From Streptomyces albicerus (GTDB lineage Bacteria; Actinomycetota; Actinomycetes; Streptomycetales; Streptomycetaceae), in the NCBI RefSeq assembly GCF_008905045.1, contig NZ_VWMY01000052.1, forward strand, positions 1 through 64,000: a stretch of 64,000 bases of DNA. Reading direction: 5' to 3'. Made by a program: the position numbers and the translations under genes. Below the pieces are notes generated by a model. The model saw only the letters and a program-made list of their open reading frames with translations. It was not told the DNA's origin and ran no database searches. Shown here piece by piece: positions 26,620-35,904 of the stretch (positions are counted from its first letter, which is position 1; every line of letters begins with the position of its first letter).

Positions 26620-26679
26620 GGCCGTTACCGAAGCCTGCCGGATGGTCCGCCCTCGGACGTCCAACGCGACATTCTGTGC

Positions 26680-27924
26680 ATGACACAGACACAGTCACCG
26701 CAGGACACATCAGCCCCGCGGGAGACCTCGCCTCCGCAGTCCCGAACCCCGCCCGAGTCCGCCGCGTCGGCCCCGCCAGGCCCTTCGATGGGGCGCCTCG
26801 TCGGGGTGGACCTGGCCCGTGCGCTGGCGGTGTTCGGCATGTATGTCGTGCACATCGGTCCTGCGCTGTCGGCCACGGACGGCGTCGGCAGCTGGGTCCG
26901 GTACATGTCGGACGGTCACTCGTCGGTCCTGTTCGCCACCCTCGCCGGGTTCTCACTGATGCTGCTCGCCGGCCGCCGGGAGCCGAAGACCGGCCTGGCC
27001 GGCCGGCAGGCGAAGGCCCGGATCGCGATCCGCGCCGTGGTCCTGCCGGCGCTGGGTACCGCGATGGCGATGGAATACGGGGGAGTGGTCATCCTCGGCT
27101 TCTACGGGGTCTACTTCCTGCTGGCCCTGCCCCTGCTGCGCCTGCGCGCCAAGACACTCGCGATCATCGCGGCCGCCCTCGCCCTTGTCACACCACAGCT
27201 GTCGTTCGCCCTGTACTCGGTGCTGACCGAGTCGGTCCGGCAGAGCATCAACGCCTACGACCCGCTCCACCGGCTCAGTGACGTGGGAGTGCTCGATCTG
27301 CTGTTCACCGGCTTCTACCCGACGATCACATGGATTCCGTTCGTGATCGCCGGTATGGCGCTGGCCCGCTTCGACCTGTCCGCGACCGCCGTCCAGCGGC
27401 GCCTAGCCGCGCTCGGCGCCGCCCTCACCGTGGCCGCGTACGGCATGTCCTTGCTGCTGGCCGGCAAGGACGCGTTGAGGAGCACGGCGGAAGACGGGCC
27501 GTCGTCCGGCGGCTCCGGGTCGATGCCCCTCGACAGCGGGTCGCTCGAGTCCCAGGCATCGTCGCTCTTGACGGCCGGGCCGCACAGCGGCACCACGTTC
27601 GACATCATCGGCAGCGTGGGAGTCGCGATCCTCGTGATCGTGGGCGCGACGGTGGCGATGGACCGCCTCCCGCGACTGCGCCGCCTGGCCAAACCGGTCA
27701 TCGCCGTGGGCACCATGTCCCTGACCGCCTACGTCGGCCACTTCGTCATACAGGGCTGGCTGCCTTCGTTCGGCGCGACCAACGATGAGGAGTCCTGGGC
27801 GACGCTGCTCATGTTCGTCCTCGGGGCGATCGTGTTCGCCGCGATCTGGTCCCGCTTCTTCCGCCGCGGACCCCTGGAGTACCTGCTCAACGCCGCCACC
27901 AAACCGGCCAAGCACATCCGATGA
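26680..27924 (+). CDS. DUF418/acyltransferase-like membrane protein
   Basis: The 414-residue protein has about ten membrane segments. The opening GVDLARALAVFGMYVVH is typical of DUF418/YeiB proteins and of the wider membrane acyltransferase superfamily, and MSLTAYVGHFVIQGW matches the conserved C-terminal DUF418 region. These proteins are suspected to move or acylate substrates at the membrane, but the role is not settled. The ATG at 26680 has no good ribosome site, so translation may be leaderless or begin elsewhere; longer in-frame readings from 26458 would start in non-conserved sequence. Confidence 0.8.
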   Translation: MTQTQSPQDTSAPRETSPPQSRTPPESAASAPPGPSMGRLVGVDLARALAVFGMYVVHIGPALSATDGVGSWVRYMSDGHSSVLFATLAGFSLMLLAGRREPKTGLAGRQAKARIAIRAVVLPALGTAMAMEYGGVVILGFYGVYFLLALPLLRLRAKTLAIIAAALALVTPQLSFALYSVLTESVRQSINAYDPLHRLSDVGVLDLLFTGFYPTITWIPFVIAGMALARFDLSATAVQRRLAALGAALTVAAYGMSLLLAGKDALRSTAEDGPSSGGSGSMPLDSGSLESQASSLLTAGPHSGTTFDIIGSVGVAILVIVGATVAMDRLPRLRRLAKPVIAVGTMSLTAYVGHFVIQGWLPSFGATNDEESWATLLMFVLGAIVFAAIWSRFFRRGPLEYLLNAATKPAKHIR

Positions 27925-28024
27925 GGCCAGGCCGGGGTGGCTCGGCCTCCACTTCGTCCTGGATCGTGCTCGGGCGTACGGCCGCTGGCCCTCGTGGGTG
28001 CACCCGGGGTCGGCTCCTGGTCGG

Positions 28025-28579
28025 TCAGGGTCGTACAAAGCGCCGGAACGTGGTTCCTGAGGCGAGGGAACGGTGCTCGACCAGGCGCAGCCGCAGTCCT
28101 TCTCTCACGGGAAGGTACGGCTTGCCGCCCCCGACGATCACGGGGAACGCGTACACCCAGAACTCGTCGATCAGGTCCAGCAGGGAGGCGGCGAGCTCGG
28201 GGCCGCCGAGCTGGAGCGTGCCGTCGATCTCCTGCTTGAGGCGCGTCACCTCGGACACGGCGTCCTTGCGACGGACGATCGTAAGTCCTTCGGGGACGGT
28301 CTGGAGAGTGTCGGAGAAGACGTACCGCGGTGTCTCCTTATAGAGCTGGGCGAACTCCCGCTCGACGGCCGGGGCGCCTTCCTTGCCGAGGTCCTGCGTC
28401 CAGGGCTTTTCCATCGCCTCGTACAGCCGCCGCCCGAACAGGAACGCCGCGGTCCGGCGGACATGGTCGTTCGCCGCCTGCTGAAAGTCCTCGGCCGGGT
28501 CCATAAAGTCCAGGCGACCGTCGGGATCCTCGATGTAGCCGTCGATCGAGGTGTTCATCCAGTAGATGACCTTGCCCAT
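28025..28579 (-). CDS. DHFR-like (RibD C-terminal) family reductase
   Basis: The 184-residue protein has the fold of the RibD C-terminal/dihydrofolate-reductase family: start VIYWMNTSIDGYIED, the segment FLFGRRLYEAME, LGGPELAASLLD and a C-terminal VIVGGGKPYLP. Members are NADPH-dependent reductases of unknown substrate, usually single genes. A perfect AAGGAGG lies 7 nt before the ATG. No partner gene is apparent. Confidence 0.88.
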   Translation of the reverse strand: MGKVIYWMNTSIDGYIEDPDGRLDFMDPAEDFQQAANDHVRRTAAFLFGRRLYEAMEKPWTQDLGKEGAPAVEREFAQLYKETPRYVFSDTLQTVPEGLTIVRRKDAVSEVTRLKQEIDGTLQLGGPELAASLLDLIDEFWVYAFPVIVGGGKPYLPVREGLRLRLVEHRSLASGTTFRRFVRP

Positions 28580-28777
28580 GAAACTCCTCCTTGGTCGTAG
28601 AGGTCGTCCAGCGTGGAGACCCGATGGAGCGCCGGAACTCATCGCAGGCAGGGCGGCCAAACGCAGCGACCGGTAGGCCTGTCCGGAGCCCCACGGGCGG
28701 AGGAGCCGGCACAACCTGGTGGCCGCTCAGCAACAGACGTGCTCATGGCCAATGGCTGCTCATTGGTCTTCACCGCC

Positions 28778-29719
28778 TCACGCGTCCGCGTACCTCGCCG
28801 CCATCCTGTGGAAGACCTCCCTCGGCTCCCAGCGTGCATCGTCGAGCATGCGGACCACGCCGTACGAGCTGATGTCGTGCTCAGCCGTCTTGCCGTAGCC
28901 GGCGAAGGTGAACCACAACGCGGTGTCGACACCCTCCTCCTCGAAGATGTCCAGCAACTCGGTGAGGTAGCGCACCTGTTCGCTCTCGTCGGGCACCGCA
29001 CCCGGTGGTACCTGCCAGGCCATACCGCCGCGTTCGCCCGCTCCCCGGTAGGCGCAGGTGCCGTACTCGATCACCGCGACCGGCTTGCCGTGGGTGATGT
29101 GCGCGCGCACTTCGGACCGGAACGTGTCGGCGTTGTAGGCGGCTCGATAGGCGTCGACGCCGACGAGGTCGAACGGCCGCCAGTCGACGGCCTCCCAGGG
29201 GCCGGAGGCGTACGTGATCCGGCCGCCGAAACGATCTCGGACGACCTCTGCGGCCTCGGCGAGAAAACCGCTGAGCCGCTCCTGCACGGGACCGAGCGAC
29301 GTCCACCACTCCATGTCGGCGGTGGCCATGGTCTGCAGACGGTCGCCGTAGGTCTCACCGGGGATGAAGCCATGACAGAAGACACTCATCTCGCATCCGA
29401 CCACGAACACGACCTCCGCCCCGCCCTGTCGTGCGGCTTCGGCGCGTTCCGCGCAATCGGCGAAGAAAGGGAGCAGCTCCTTGGGGGAGAGGTCGACGGG
29501 GAAGGGCGCGAACCAGATCTCGAGGCCGGCGGCGGCCGCGTATCGGGCGGCGGTGCTCAGCCGTTCGGGGATCCGGCCGGACAGCCGTACGGCATCGCAG
29601 TGCAGCTCCTCGGCGATCACCGTGATGTCGTGCCGGACGGTCTCGGGGGCGAAGGCCTTGCGGGAGATGCTCTTTCCGGGGAGGAAGCCGGTGTCGTAGT
29701 TGATCCCTCGTGCGCGCAT
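28778..29719 (-). CDS. TIM-barrel glycosidase-like protein, unknown function
   Basis: The 313-residue protein starts MRARGINYDTGFLPG and has TIM-barrel features of a glycosidase-like family: HCDAVRLSG, LEIWFAPFPVDL, VVFVVGCEMSVFCHG (a candidate catalytic Glu), VDAYRAAYN and VAVIEYGTCAYRG (a second Glu). Streptomyces homologues are, as I recall, sometimes labelled abortive phage infection protein; nothing in the sequence supports that. The ATG is 1 base after the stop codon of a truncated TetR gene, so the two genes are cotranscribed. AAGGGCAG serves as ribosome site. Confidence 0.6.
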   Translation of the reverse strand: MRARGINYDTGFLPGKSISRKAFAPETVRHDITVIAEELHCDAVRLSGRIPERLSTAARYAAAAGLEIWFAPFPVDLSPKELLPFFADCAERAEAARQGGAEVVFVVGCEMSVFCHGFIPGETYGDRLQTMATADMEWWTSLGPVQERLSGFLAEAAEVVRDRFGGRITYASGPWEAVDWRPFDLVGVDAYRAAYNADTFRSEVRAHITHGKPVAVIEYGTCAYRGAGERGGMAWQVPPGAVPDESEQVRYLTELLDIFEEEGVDTALWFTFAGYGKTAEHDISSYGVVRMLDDARWEPREVFHRMAARYADA

Positions 29720-29720
29720 G

Positions 29721-30128
29721 TCACTGCCCTTCGATTGGTTGAGACCGTTCCAGCAGGTCGATGTGCGCGGCCGGCGTGCGGGCCACGTCCTGCGGTGACG
29801 CACCGTCCGCGAGCCGGTGGCAGTAGGACTCTTGAAGGGTGGGGAGCGACGCGGCGATCTGGGCCGCCATCCGTGCGGCTGCCGTTTCGCCGTGCTCCTC
29901 GGCCGGCACGCGTGCCGGCGACCGGCGCTGCCGGTGGAGCTGGCCGCTGGCGGCGCTGCTGAGTGCGGGCGTCTCGAAGATCACGCCGATTCGCTGGATC
30001 AGTGCATCTCTGTCCAATGAGGGCAGGCGCTCGTCGGTCGCCGCATGGCAGTGCGCTCGGAGGGCGTCCAGCGGGGACTCGCCCCGCTGCCTGGTCCGTT
30101 CCTTCTTGCGCTCACGGAGCCCTGCCAC
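29721..30128 (-). pseudogene. TetR-family protein lacking the DNA-binding domain
   Basis: The 135-residue frame starts MAGLRERKKERTRQ, the usual opening of actinobacterial TetR repressors, but then jumps directly to a C-terminal ligand-domain sequence (ESPLDALRAHCHAATDERL ... ALIQRIGVIFETPAL). About 75 residues holding the helix-turn-helix are missing, in frame. It therefore cannot bind DNA in the normal way and is best seen as a deletion pseudogene, or a ligand-domain-only protein. It is directly upstream of, and probably cotranscribed with, the TIM-barrel gene that an intact ancestor may have controlled. Confidence 0.7.
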
Positions 30129-30492
30129 GGCGTCAGAGTATCCATACCTGGTTCACATTCGTACCGAGTTCAGAAGCCGTCGGGCGCTTGTCGGCCGGCC
30201 TTGGCCTTGGCGGTCCGCTGCTCCGGATGGGCGCACACCTCCTCCCTTGCGGTGAAGTCGTCCGGGTGTCTGAGCGTCGCGGCGCATGCCGGAAGCGAGC
30301 CCGCGCAGTGCGGTGGCCGGTGAACGCCGCTTCCGGAACTGCCCGTTGCGCGGCCGGAACTCCGCGATCTCCGCTCTGCACCTCTGAAGCGTGCGCGGTA
30401 ATTTATCCGTGTTTTTACTGACCTCCACCTTCCGCTCCCGCGCCCCCGCGTAGCGGAAGAGCCCCGCAGCTCATGGGGATGAAGGGTGGACG
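30129..30492. other. 364-bp divergent intergenic region
   Basis: It lies between the TetR remnant and the GT-C-like gene. No gene is seen. Bases 30397-30420 are AT-rich (TAATTTATCC, GTTTTTACTG) and are a plausible promoter for the rightward gene. Confidence 0.4.
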
Positions 30493-31998
30493 ATGGCCAA
30501 GACCTTGAACGTCCCGCTCGCCGGAGCCGAGCGACGCGGCCCGATGCGAGCGCTCCGCGGTGTACGACGCGGCGGAGGCCAGGTCTGGCCGGCTGCGGTG
30601 GCGGCCGGCTTCACGCTGGCCCAACTGGTGCTCGTACGGCCGTGGATGGGTCTCGGCTGGGACGAGACGGTGTACGTCAGTCAGGTCAGCGGCCACGCCC
30701 CGGCGGCGTTCTTCAGCGCTCCGCGCGCCCGCGGCGTCTCGCTGCTGGTCGCGCCGATCGCCTCGTGGTCGTCGTCCACGTCGCTGCTGAGGGTCTATCT
30801 GGCCCTGCTGGCCGGGCTCGGCCTCTTCTTGGCGTTGCGCGCCTGGCGAGGCCTCTTCCCGGCACGCGTGGTGGGCGCCGGGGGTGCCTTGTTCGCGACG
30901 CTGTGGGTGACCGTGTTCTACGGCCCGCAGGCCATGCCCAACTACTGGGTGGCGATCGGCGCCCTGGCGGGCGTGGGCTACTTCCTGCGCGCCCAGGCCG
31001 ACCGCCGTGACCGGGCGGCACTGTGGGGCCTGGGCGCGAGCGCGGCGCTGCTGGCGTTGATGCGGCCCACCGACGCCGTCTGGGTCACCCTCCCGCTGCT
31101 CGTTGTGCTGGTGTGCGTCCGACGCCGGCGGCGACTTGACCTGCTGGCGGTGCTCGTCGTCGGGCTGGCGGCCGGAGCGGGAGAGTGGATCGTCGAGGCG
31201 TACGTCAGCCACGGCGGCCTGGGCGCCCGGCTCGCCGATGCCTCCCGGATCCAGGGCGGACTGGGCTGGAACATCGCCATCGGTGATCAGCTGCGCAGCC
31301 TGAGCGGGCGCACCCTGTGCCGTCCGTGCACCGGTTCGCTACCGGCCGCGCCGGTGATCGTGTGGTGGTTGGCGCTGCCGCTGCTCGCCGCCCTCGGGCT
31401 GGCCGTCGCGATCAGGGCCCGGCGCACCGCGCGCACACTTCTGCCCCTGGCCTGCGCCACGACAGCGGGCATCCCGTACCTGTTCATGATCGGATATGCC
31501 GCGCCGCGCTTCCTGCTGCCCGTCTACGCCCTGCTGGCCATCCCGGTCGCCGACGCGCTCATCCATCTGGTCACCGTCTCGAGCCGGAAACGACGGCCGG
31601 TGGCGGCGGCACTGGTGACCCTGGGTCTCGCCTGCCACCTGGCCGTCCAGTACGTGGTCCTGGACCGCACCGCGGACCGCACCACCGCCGGCCACCGCGA
31701 GTGGACCCGCACCGCGGCCGAACTGCACCGCCTCGGTGTACGGCCGCCCTGTCTGCTGACCGGACACCTGGCCATCCCGATCGCCTTCTACGCCGAGTGC
31801 CGCTCCGTCCACACGCACGGGCACAACGCCAACACCACCCAGGCGGAGATCCTGCGGGCCGCCCAGCGGTTGCCGGTCGCCGTCCTCACCATGCCGGACG
31901 GGCAACCGCCCGCGTACGCCCGCGACTGGGAACAGCACCTCGCCGGTGGCCTGCGCCTCTATGTCGCGCCGAGCCCGGACGAGGCCCGCAACCGATGA
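30493..31998 (+). CDS. GT-C-type membrane glycosyltransferase-like protein
   Basis: The 501-residue protein has about ten to twelve membrane segments. An acidic WDE motif (GLGWDETVYVSQV) lies in the first outside loop, as in polyprenyl-phosphate-sugar-dependent (ArnT/PMT-like) glycosyltransferases, and a soluble C-terminal domain follows (RTAAELHRLGVRPPCLLTG). The likely role is transfer of a sugar from a lipid carrier to an extracytoplasmic acceptor; neither donor nor acceptor can be deduced. The start has AAGGGTGG upstream. It precedes icd by 106 bp, but the icd promoter features suggest separate transcription. Confidence 0.75.
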   Translation: MAKTLNVPLAGAERRGPMRALRGVRRGGGQVWPAAVAAGFTLAQLVLVRPWMGLGWDETVYVSQVSGHAPAAFFSAPRARGVSLLVAPIASWSSSTSLLRVYLALLAGLGLFLALRAWRGLFPARVVGAGGALFATLWVTVFYGPQAMPNYWVAIGALAGVGYFLRAQADRRDRAALWGLGASAALLALMRPTDAVWVTLPLLVVLVCVRRRRRLDLLAVLVVGLAAGAGEWIVEAYVSHGGLGARLADASRIQGGLGWNIAIGDQLRSLSGRTLCRPCTGSLPAAPVIVWWLALPLLAALGLAVAIRARRTARTLLPLACATTAGIPYLFMIGYAAPRFLLPVYALLAIPVADALIHLVTVSSRKRRPVAAALVTLGLACHLAVQYVVLDRTADRTTAGHREWTRTAAELHRLGVRPPCLLTGHLAIPIAFYAECRSVHTHGHNANTTQAEILRAAQRLPVAVLTMPDGQPPAYARDWEQHLAGGLRLYVAPSPDEARNR

Positions 31999-32062
31999 CC
32001 TTCGGCCGGGCTGTGGCGTACTTGTGCGGCCTCCTGTCCGGTCAGGTCCGATCACGAGATAT

Positions 32063-32074
32063 CTTGATGTCGAG
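32063..32074. promoter_or_regulatory. icd: Imperfect dyad CTTGATGTCGAG upstream of icd
   Basis: A near-palindrome of CTTGA and TCGAG around TG lies about 30 bp before the icd start, flanked by ATAT on the left, in the likely promoter. It could be the binding site of a central-metabolism regulator, but the regulator cannot be named from this window. Confidence 0.35.
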
Positions 32075-32104
32075 CAATGTTGCAGACGTGGAGCGGAGCA
32101 CCCG

Positions 32105-34324
32105 GTGACTGACTCGACCATCATCTATACGCACACTGACGAGGCCCCGGCCCTGGCGACATATTCGTTCTTGCCGGTGGTCCAGGCGTACGCGTCGCAG
32201 GCCGGTGTCACTGTGGAAACCCGTGACATCTCGCTGGCCGGGCGGATCATCGCCCTCTTCCCCGAGTTCCTGGAGGAGGGCCGGCGCGTCCCCGACGCCC
32301 TCGCCGAGCTCGGTGACCTGGCCAAGACGCCCGAGGCCAACATCATCAAGCTGCCGAACGTCTCGGCCTCGATCCCGCAGCTGAAGGCCGCGATCGTCGA
32401 GCTGCAGGCGCAGGGCTACGCACTCCCGGCCTACCCGGACGACCCGAAGACCGACGAGGAGCGCGACATCCGCGCCCGTTACGACAAGGTCAAGGGCAGC
32501 GCCGTGAACCCGGTGCTGCGCGAGGGGAACTCCGACCGCCGCGCCCCCGCCTCGGTCAAGAACTACGCGAAGAACCACCCGCACCGCATGGGTGCCTGGA
32601 CCCCCGAGTCGAAGACGAACGTCGCGACCATGGGCGTCGACGACTTCCGTTCCACGGAGAAGTCCGCGGTGATCTCCGAGGCCGGCGCCCTGCGCATCGA
32701 GCTGGCGGGCGACGACGGCTCCACCACGGTCCTGCGTGAGTCCGTACCCGTCCTCGCGGGCGAGGTCGTGGACGCGTCCGTCATGCACGTCGCCGCGCTG
32801 CGCGAGTTCCTCACGGCGCAGATCGCCCGCGCCAAGGCCGAGGGCGTGCTGTTCTCCGTGCACCTCAAGGCCACGATGATGAAGGTCTCCGACCCGATCA
32901 TCTTCGGTCACGTCGTGCGCGCCTTCTTCCCGAAGACGTTCGCGAAGTACGGAGAGAAGCTCGCCGCCGCCGGTCTGACCCCGAACGACGGCCTGGGCGG
33001 CCTCTACAAGGGCCTGGAGTCCCTGCCCGAGGGCGCCGAGATCAAGGCGTCCTTCGACGCCGAGCTCGCCGAGGGCCCGGAGCTCGCCATGGTCGACTCC
33101 GACAAGGGCATCGGCAACCTGCACGTCCCGTCCGACGTCATCGTCGACGCCTCCATGCCGGCGATGATCCGCACCTCCGGCCACATGTGGGGCCCGGACG
33201 GTCAGGAGGCCGACACCCTCGCGGTCCTCCCGGACAGCAGCTACTCCGGCGTCTACCAGGTCGTCATCGACGACTGCCGCGCGAACGGCGCCTTCGACCC
33301 GTCGACGATGGGCTCGGTGCCGAACGTCGGTCTGATGGCGCAGAAGGCCGAGGAGTACGGCAGCCACGACAAGACCTTCGAGATCCCGACCACCGGTACG
33401 GTCCGTCTCGTGGACCAGGCCGGGAACGTCGTCCTGCAGCAGACCGTCTCCGCCGGCGACATCTTCCGCGCCTGCCAGACCAAGGACGACCCGATCAGGG
33501 ACTGGGTCAAGCTGGCCGTCACCCGTGCCCGCGCGACCGGCGACCCGGCCGTGTTCTGGCTGGACGAGGACCGCGCCCACGACGCCGTGCTCATCGAGAA
33601 GGTCAAGCAGTACCTTCCGGAGCACGACACCGAGGGCCTGGACATCCGCATCCTGTCCCCGGTCGAGGCGACCAAGCTGTCCGTGGAGCGCATCCGCCGC
33701 GGCGAGAACACGATCTCGGTCACCGGCAACGTCCTGCGTGACTACCTGACCGACCTGTTCCCGATCCTGGAGCTGGGCACCAGCGCCAAGATGCTCTCGG
33801 TCGTCCCGCTGATGAACGGCGGCGGCCTCTTCGAGACGGGCGCCGGCGGCTCCGCGCCGAAGCACGTGCAGCAGCTGGTCAAGGAGAACTACCTGCGCTG
33901 GGACAGCCTGGGCGAGTTCCTCGCGCTGGCCTCCAGCTTCGAGCACCTCGCGCAGACCACGGACAACGCACGCGCCCAGGTCCTCGCGGACACCCTCGAC
34001 CGCGCGACCGCTCTGTTCCTGGAGAACGACAAGTCGCCGAGCCGTCGCCTCGGTGGCATCGACAACCGCGGCAGCCACTTCTACCTCGCGCTCTACTGGG
34101 CGCGGGAGCTGGCGAAGCAGACCGACGACGCGGCGCTCGCCAAGGTGTTCGCCCCGCTCGCCGAGACGCTGACCGCGCAGGAGCAGACGATCGTCGACGA
34201 ACTGCTCGCGGTGCAGGGCTCGCCGGCCGACATCGGCGGCTACTACCAGCCCGACCCGGCCAAGGCCTCGACCGTGATGCGCCCGTCGGCCACCTTCAAC
34301 CAGGCGATCGCGACGCTCGCCTGA
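32105..34324 (+). CDS. icd: Monomeric NADP-dependent isocitrate dehydrogenase
   Basis: The 739-residue protein matches the monomeric isocitrate dehydrogenase family, which is about 740 residues long. It converts isocitrate to 2-oxoglutarate and CO2 with NADP+ in the TCA cycle. Recognisable stretches include LPNVSASIPQL, VLREGNSDRRAP, DDFRSTEKSAV, SLKATMMKVSDPI-like HLKATMMKVSDPI, and LDNRGSHFY-like GIDNRGSHFYLALYWA. The GTG start at 32105 gives the expected N-terminus (TDSTIIYTHTDEAP), with GGAG upstream. Codon use is strongly biased, as expected of a highly expressed gene. It ends at a strong convergent hairpin. Confidence 0.97.
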   Translation: MTDSTIIYTHTDEAPALATYSFLPVVQAYASQAGVTVETRDISLAGRIIALFPEFLEEGRRVPDALAELGDLAKTPEANIIKLPNVSASIPQLKAAIVELQAQGYALPAYPDDPKTDEERDIRARYDKVKGSAVNPVLREGNSDRRAPASVKNYAKNHPHRMGAWTPESKTNVATMGVDDFRSTEKSAVISEAGALRIELAGDDGSTTVLRESVPVLAGEVVDASVMHVAALREFLTAQIARAKAEGVLFSVHLKATMMKVSDPIIFGHVVRAFFPKTFAKYGEKLAAAGLTPNDGLGGLYKGLESLPEGAEIKASFDAELAEGPELAMVDSDKGIGNLHVPSDVIVDASMPAMIRTSGHMWGPDGQEADTLAVLPDSSYSGVYQVVIDDCRANGAFDPSTMGSVPNVGLMAQKAEEYGSHDKTFEIPTTGTVRLVDQAGNVVLQQTVSAGDIFRACQTKDDPIRDWVKLAVTRARATGDPAVFWLDEDRAHDAVLIEKVKQYLPEHDTEGLDIRILSPVEATKLSVERIRRGENTISVTGNVLRDYLTDLFPILELGTSAKMLSVVPLMNGGGLFETGAGGSAPKHVQQLVKENYLRWDSLGEFLALASSFEHLAQTTDNARAQVLADTLDRATALFLENDKSPSRRLGGIDNRGSHFYLALYWARELAKQTDDAALAKVFAPLAETLTAQEQTIVDELLAVQGSPADIGGYYQPDPAKASTVMRPSATFNQAIATLA

Positions 34325-34342
34325 CGCCAACGGCGCCTGTTT

Positions 34343-34375
34343 CCGCCCCGGCTGACAACCCGTCAGCCGGGGCGG
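34343..34375. terminator. 14-bp hairpin, shared terminator of icd and the SpoIIE phosphatase gene
   Basis: CCGCCCCGGCTGAC and its exact complement enclose a 5-base loop. The structure follows the icd stop codon and overlaps the last codons of the convergent phosphatase gene, so it can serve both transcripts. Confidence 0.8.
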
Positions 34376-35862
34376 TCCCATTCCCGGGACCCGGACCCCG
34401 GGCTGCGACGCGCGACGGCTCCGCTCATGAGCGTCCTTGACGCCCTCCACCTGCGCACGGCCTCGACGTGATCGGCGACGCCGAGCGCAAGGGCACGCCA
34501 CGCACGCTGTTCCGGCCCTGATCCGGCGTCACCGTCTCGCGCTGCTGGAGGACTTGGTTGCGGTATCGCTGATGCCATCGCACAGGGCGGGGGATCCTCG
34601 CGGCGCCGCTCCTGGAGAGGGAACTCAGCGCCGTCCTGGTGCACGGCCCGCGGTCCGGTCGCTTCGGGAACGGCCGGTTTGCGGAGCAGAAGCAGCGCCG
34701 CATCGTCGTGCAGTCGGCCGCCCACATGCGCCAGCAGTTCGTCATGGAGCGCCGTGAGGGTGCGCGCCGGCTCGTCGGACACGTGGCGCGCCAGCCCTTC
34801 GGCGAGCGGATAGAACTCACGGCCGTGATCGCGGGCCTCGGTGACCCCGTCGGTGTAGAGCAGCAGTTGATCCCCGTCGGCGAACGGCAGTACCTGGAGG
34901 CTGGGGGTCTCGCCCGTGAGGGCGCGCAGCCCGAGGGGCGGGGCCGGACGGGCGGGCTCCACCGCCACGACGCCTCCGGACGGGCGTACCAGCAGCGGAG
35001 GCGCGTGTCCGCAGTTGACCACTTCCAGCTGCCCTGCCCGCGGGTATCCGGCGACCACGGCGGTGACGAAGTCGTCGCTCCCGAGGTTGCGCGCCAGGCT
35101 CCGCTCGATCCTGCCGACGACGGCGAGGAGATCGGGCTCGTCGTAAGCGGCCTCACGGAAGACACCGAGCACCAGGGCGGCGGTCCCCACGGCGGGCAGC
35201 CCCTTGCCGCGCACATCGCCGACGATCAGCCTGACCCCGTACGGGGTGGGCACCAGCGCGTAGAGATCCCCGCCGATCCGGGCCTCCGCCGCCGCGGCGC
35301 TGTAGCGGACGGCCACCTGGAACGGGCCGACCGTCGCCGGTACGGGCTTGAGCAGCGCGTGCTGGGCGGCCTCCGCGACCGAGCGGACGGCCGCGAGCAC
35401 CCGCTCACGACGCCCGCGCAACGCGCTGGCCAGGCCACTCGCCAGAGTGACGGCCGCCAGGGCGGACAGTACGACCGCCAGCTCGTGGCCCGGAACATCG
35501 TCCCTGATTCCGAGCGTCACGCCCAGCACTCCGGCGAGAAGACCGACACAGAGGACTCCGCGCGGCCCGCTGGTGGTGGCGGCCAGCGCGGGCCCGGCCG
35601 CGAGCAGGGGCAGCGAGATCATCCCCGCGCCGCCGACGAGGTCGACGAGCACGACGGCCGAGACGATCAGCACGGGCAGGAGGGGTGTACCGGCGGCCAA
35701 CCGCGCGGCGGCGCGCTTCCTGGCCGACGCCCCTGGACCGGCCACTAGGTTCCTGAACGGCCGTATCGGCCAGTGATCGCCACCATGGTCTCGGGCCTGA
35801 CTCATGTCTTGTCCGCAGTCCTCACGTATGCGCGGAATGCGCTCCTGGAATGTCTGTTTCAT
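34363..35862 (-). CDS. Membrane-anchored SpoIIE/RsbU-type PP2C phosphatase
   Basis: The 499-residue protein has three or four N-terminal membrane segments (LIVSAVVLVDLVGGAGM ... VVLSALAAVTLASGLA) and a cytoplasmic PP2C domain with intact metal ligands: GGDLYALVPT, IVGDVRGKGLPAVG, LLLYTDGVTEARD and DDAALLLL. It should dephosphorylate an anti-sigma antagonist. The C-terminal 100 residues are low in recognisable domains. The ATG at 35862 has no strong ribosome site; ATG 35805 (MSQARDHG) is an alternative. Contrast the PP2C domain at 5650-7761, where metal ligands are missing. Confidence 0.88.
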   Translation of the reverse strand: MKQTFQERIPRIREDCGQDMSQARDHGGDHWPIRPFRNLVAGPGASARKRAAARLAAGTPLLPVLIVSAVVLVDLVGGAGMISLPLLAAGPALAATTSGPRGVLCVGLLAGVLGVTLGIRDDVPGHELAVVLSALAAVTLASGLASALRGRRERVLAAVRSVAEAAQHALLKPVPATVGPFQVAVRYSAAAAEARIGGDLYALVPTPYGVRLIVGDVRGKGLPAVGTAALVLGVFREAAYDEPDLLAVVGRIERSLARNLGSDDFVTAVVAGYPRAGQLEVVNCGHAPPLLVRPSGGVVAVEPARPAPPLGLRALTGETPSLQVLPFADGDQLLLYTDGVTEARDHGREFYPLAEGLARHVSDEPARTLTALHDELLAHVGGRLHDDAALLLLRKPAVPEATGPRAVHQDGAEFPLQERRREDPPPCAMASAIPQPSPPAARDGDAGSGPEQRAWRALALGVADHVEAVRRWRASRTLMSGAVARRSPGSGSREWDRPG

Positions 35863-35904
35863 CCAGGAAAGAGGCTCGGCTCGGGCGCCACAAGGAGAGG
35901 GTTT

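Larger units (their letters stand above)
26176..26679. other. 504-bp divergent region between ABC exporter and DUF418 gene
   Basis: It holds a possible small membrane-protein gene on the minus strand (26251-26466) and a strong inverted repeat at 26584-26619, with a smaller hairpin (TCCGG...CCGGA) just before it. Nothing else is recognisable. Confidence 0.5.

Noticed and set aside
28778..29719. Phage-defence (abortive infection) gene
   Set aside because: That label is sometimes attached to homologues, but the sequence shows a glycosidase-like barrel and no Abi domain, and no other defence genes are nearby.
32042..34501. Long minus-strand frame opposite icd
   Set aside because: Pure antisense of the highly biased icd codons; Val/Gly/Arg/His-rich, with no family resemblance.
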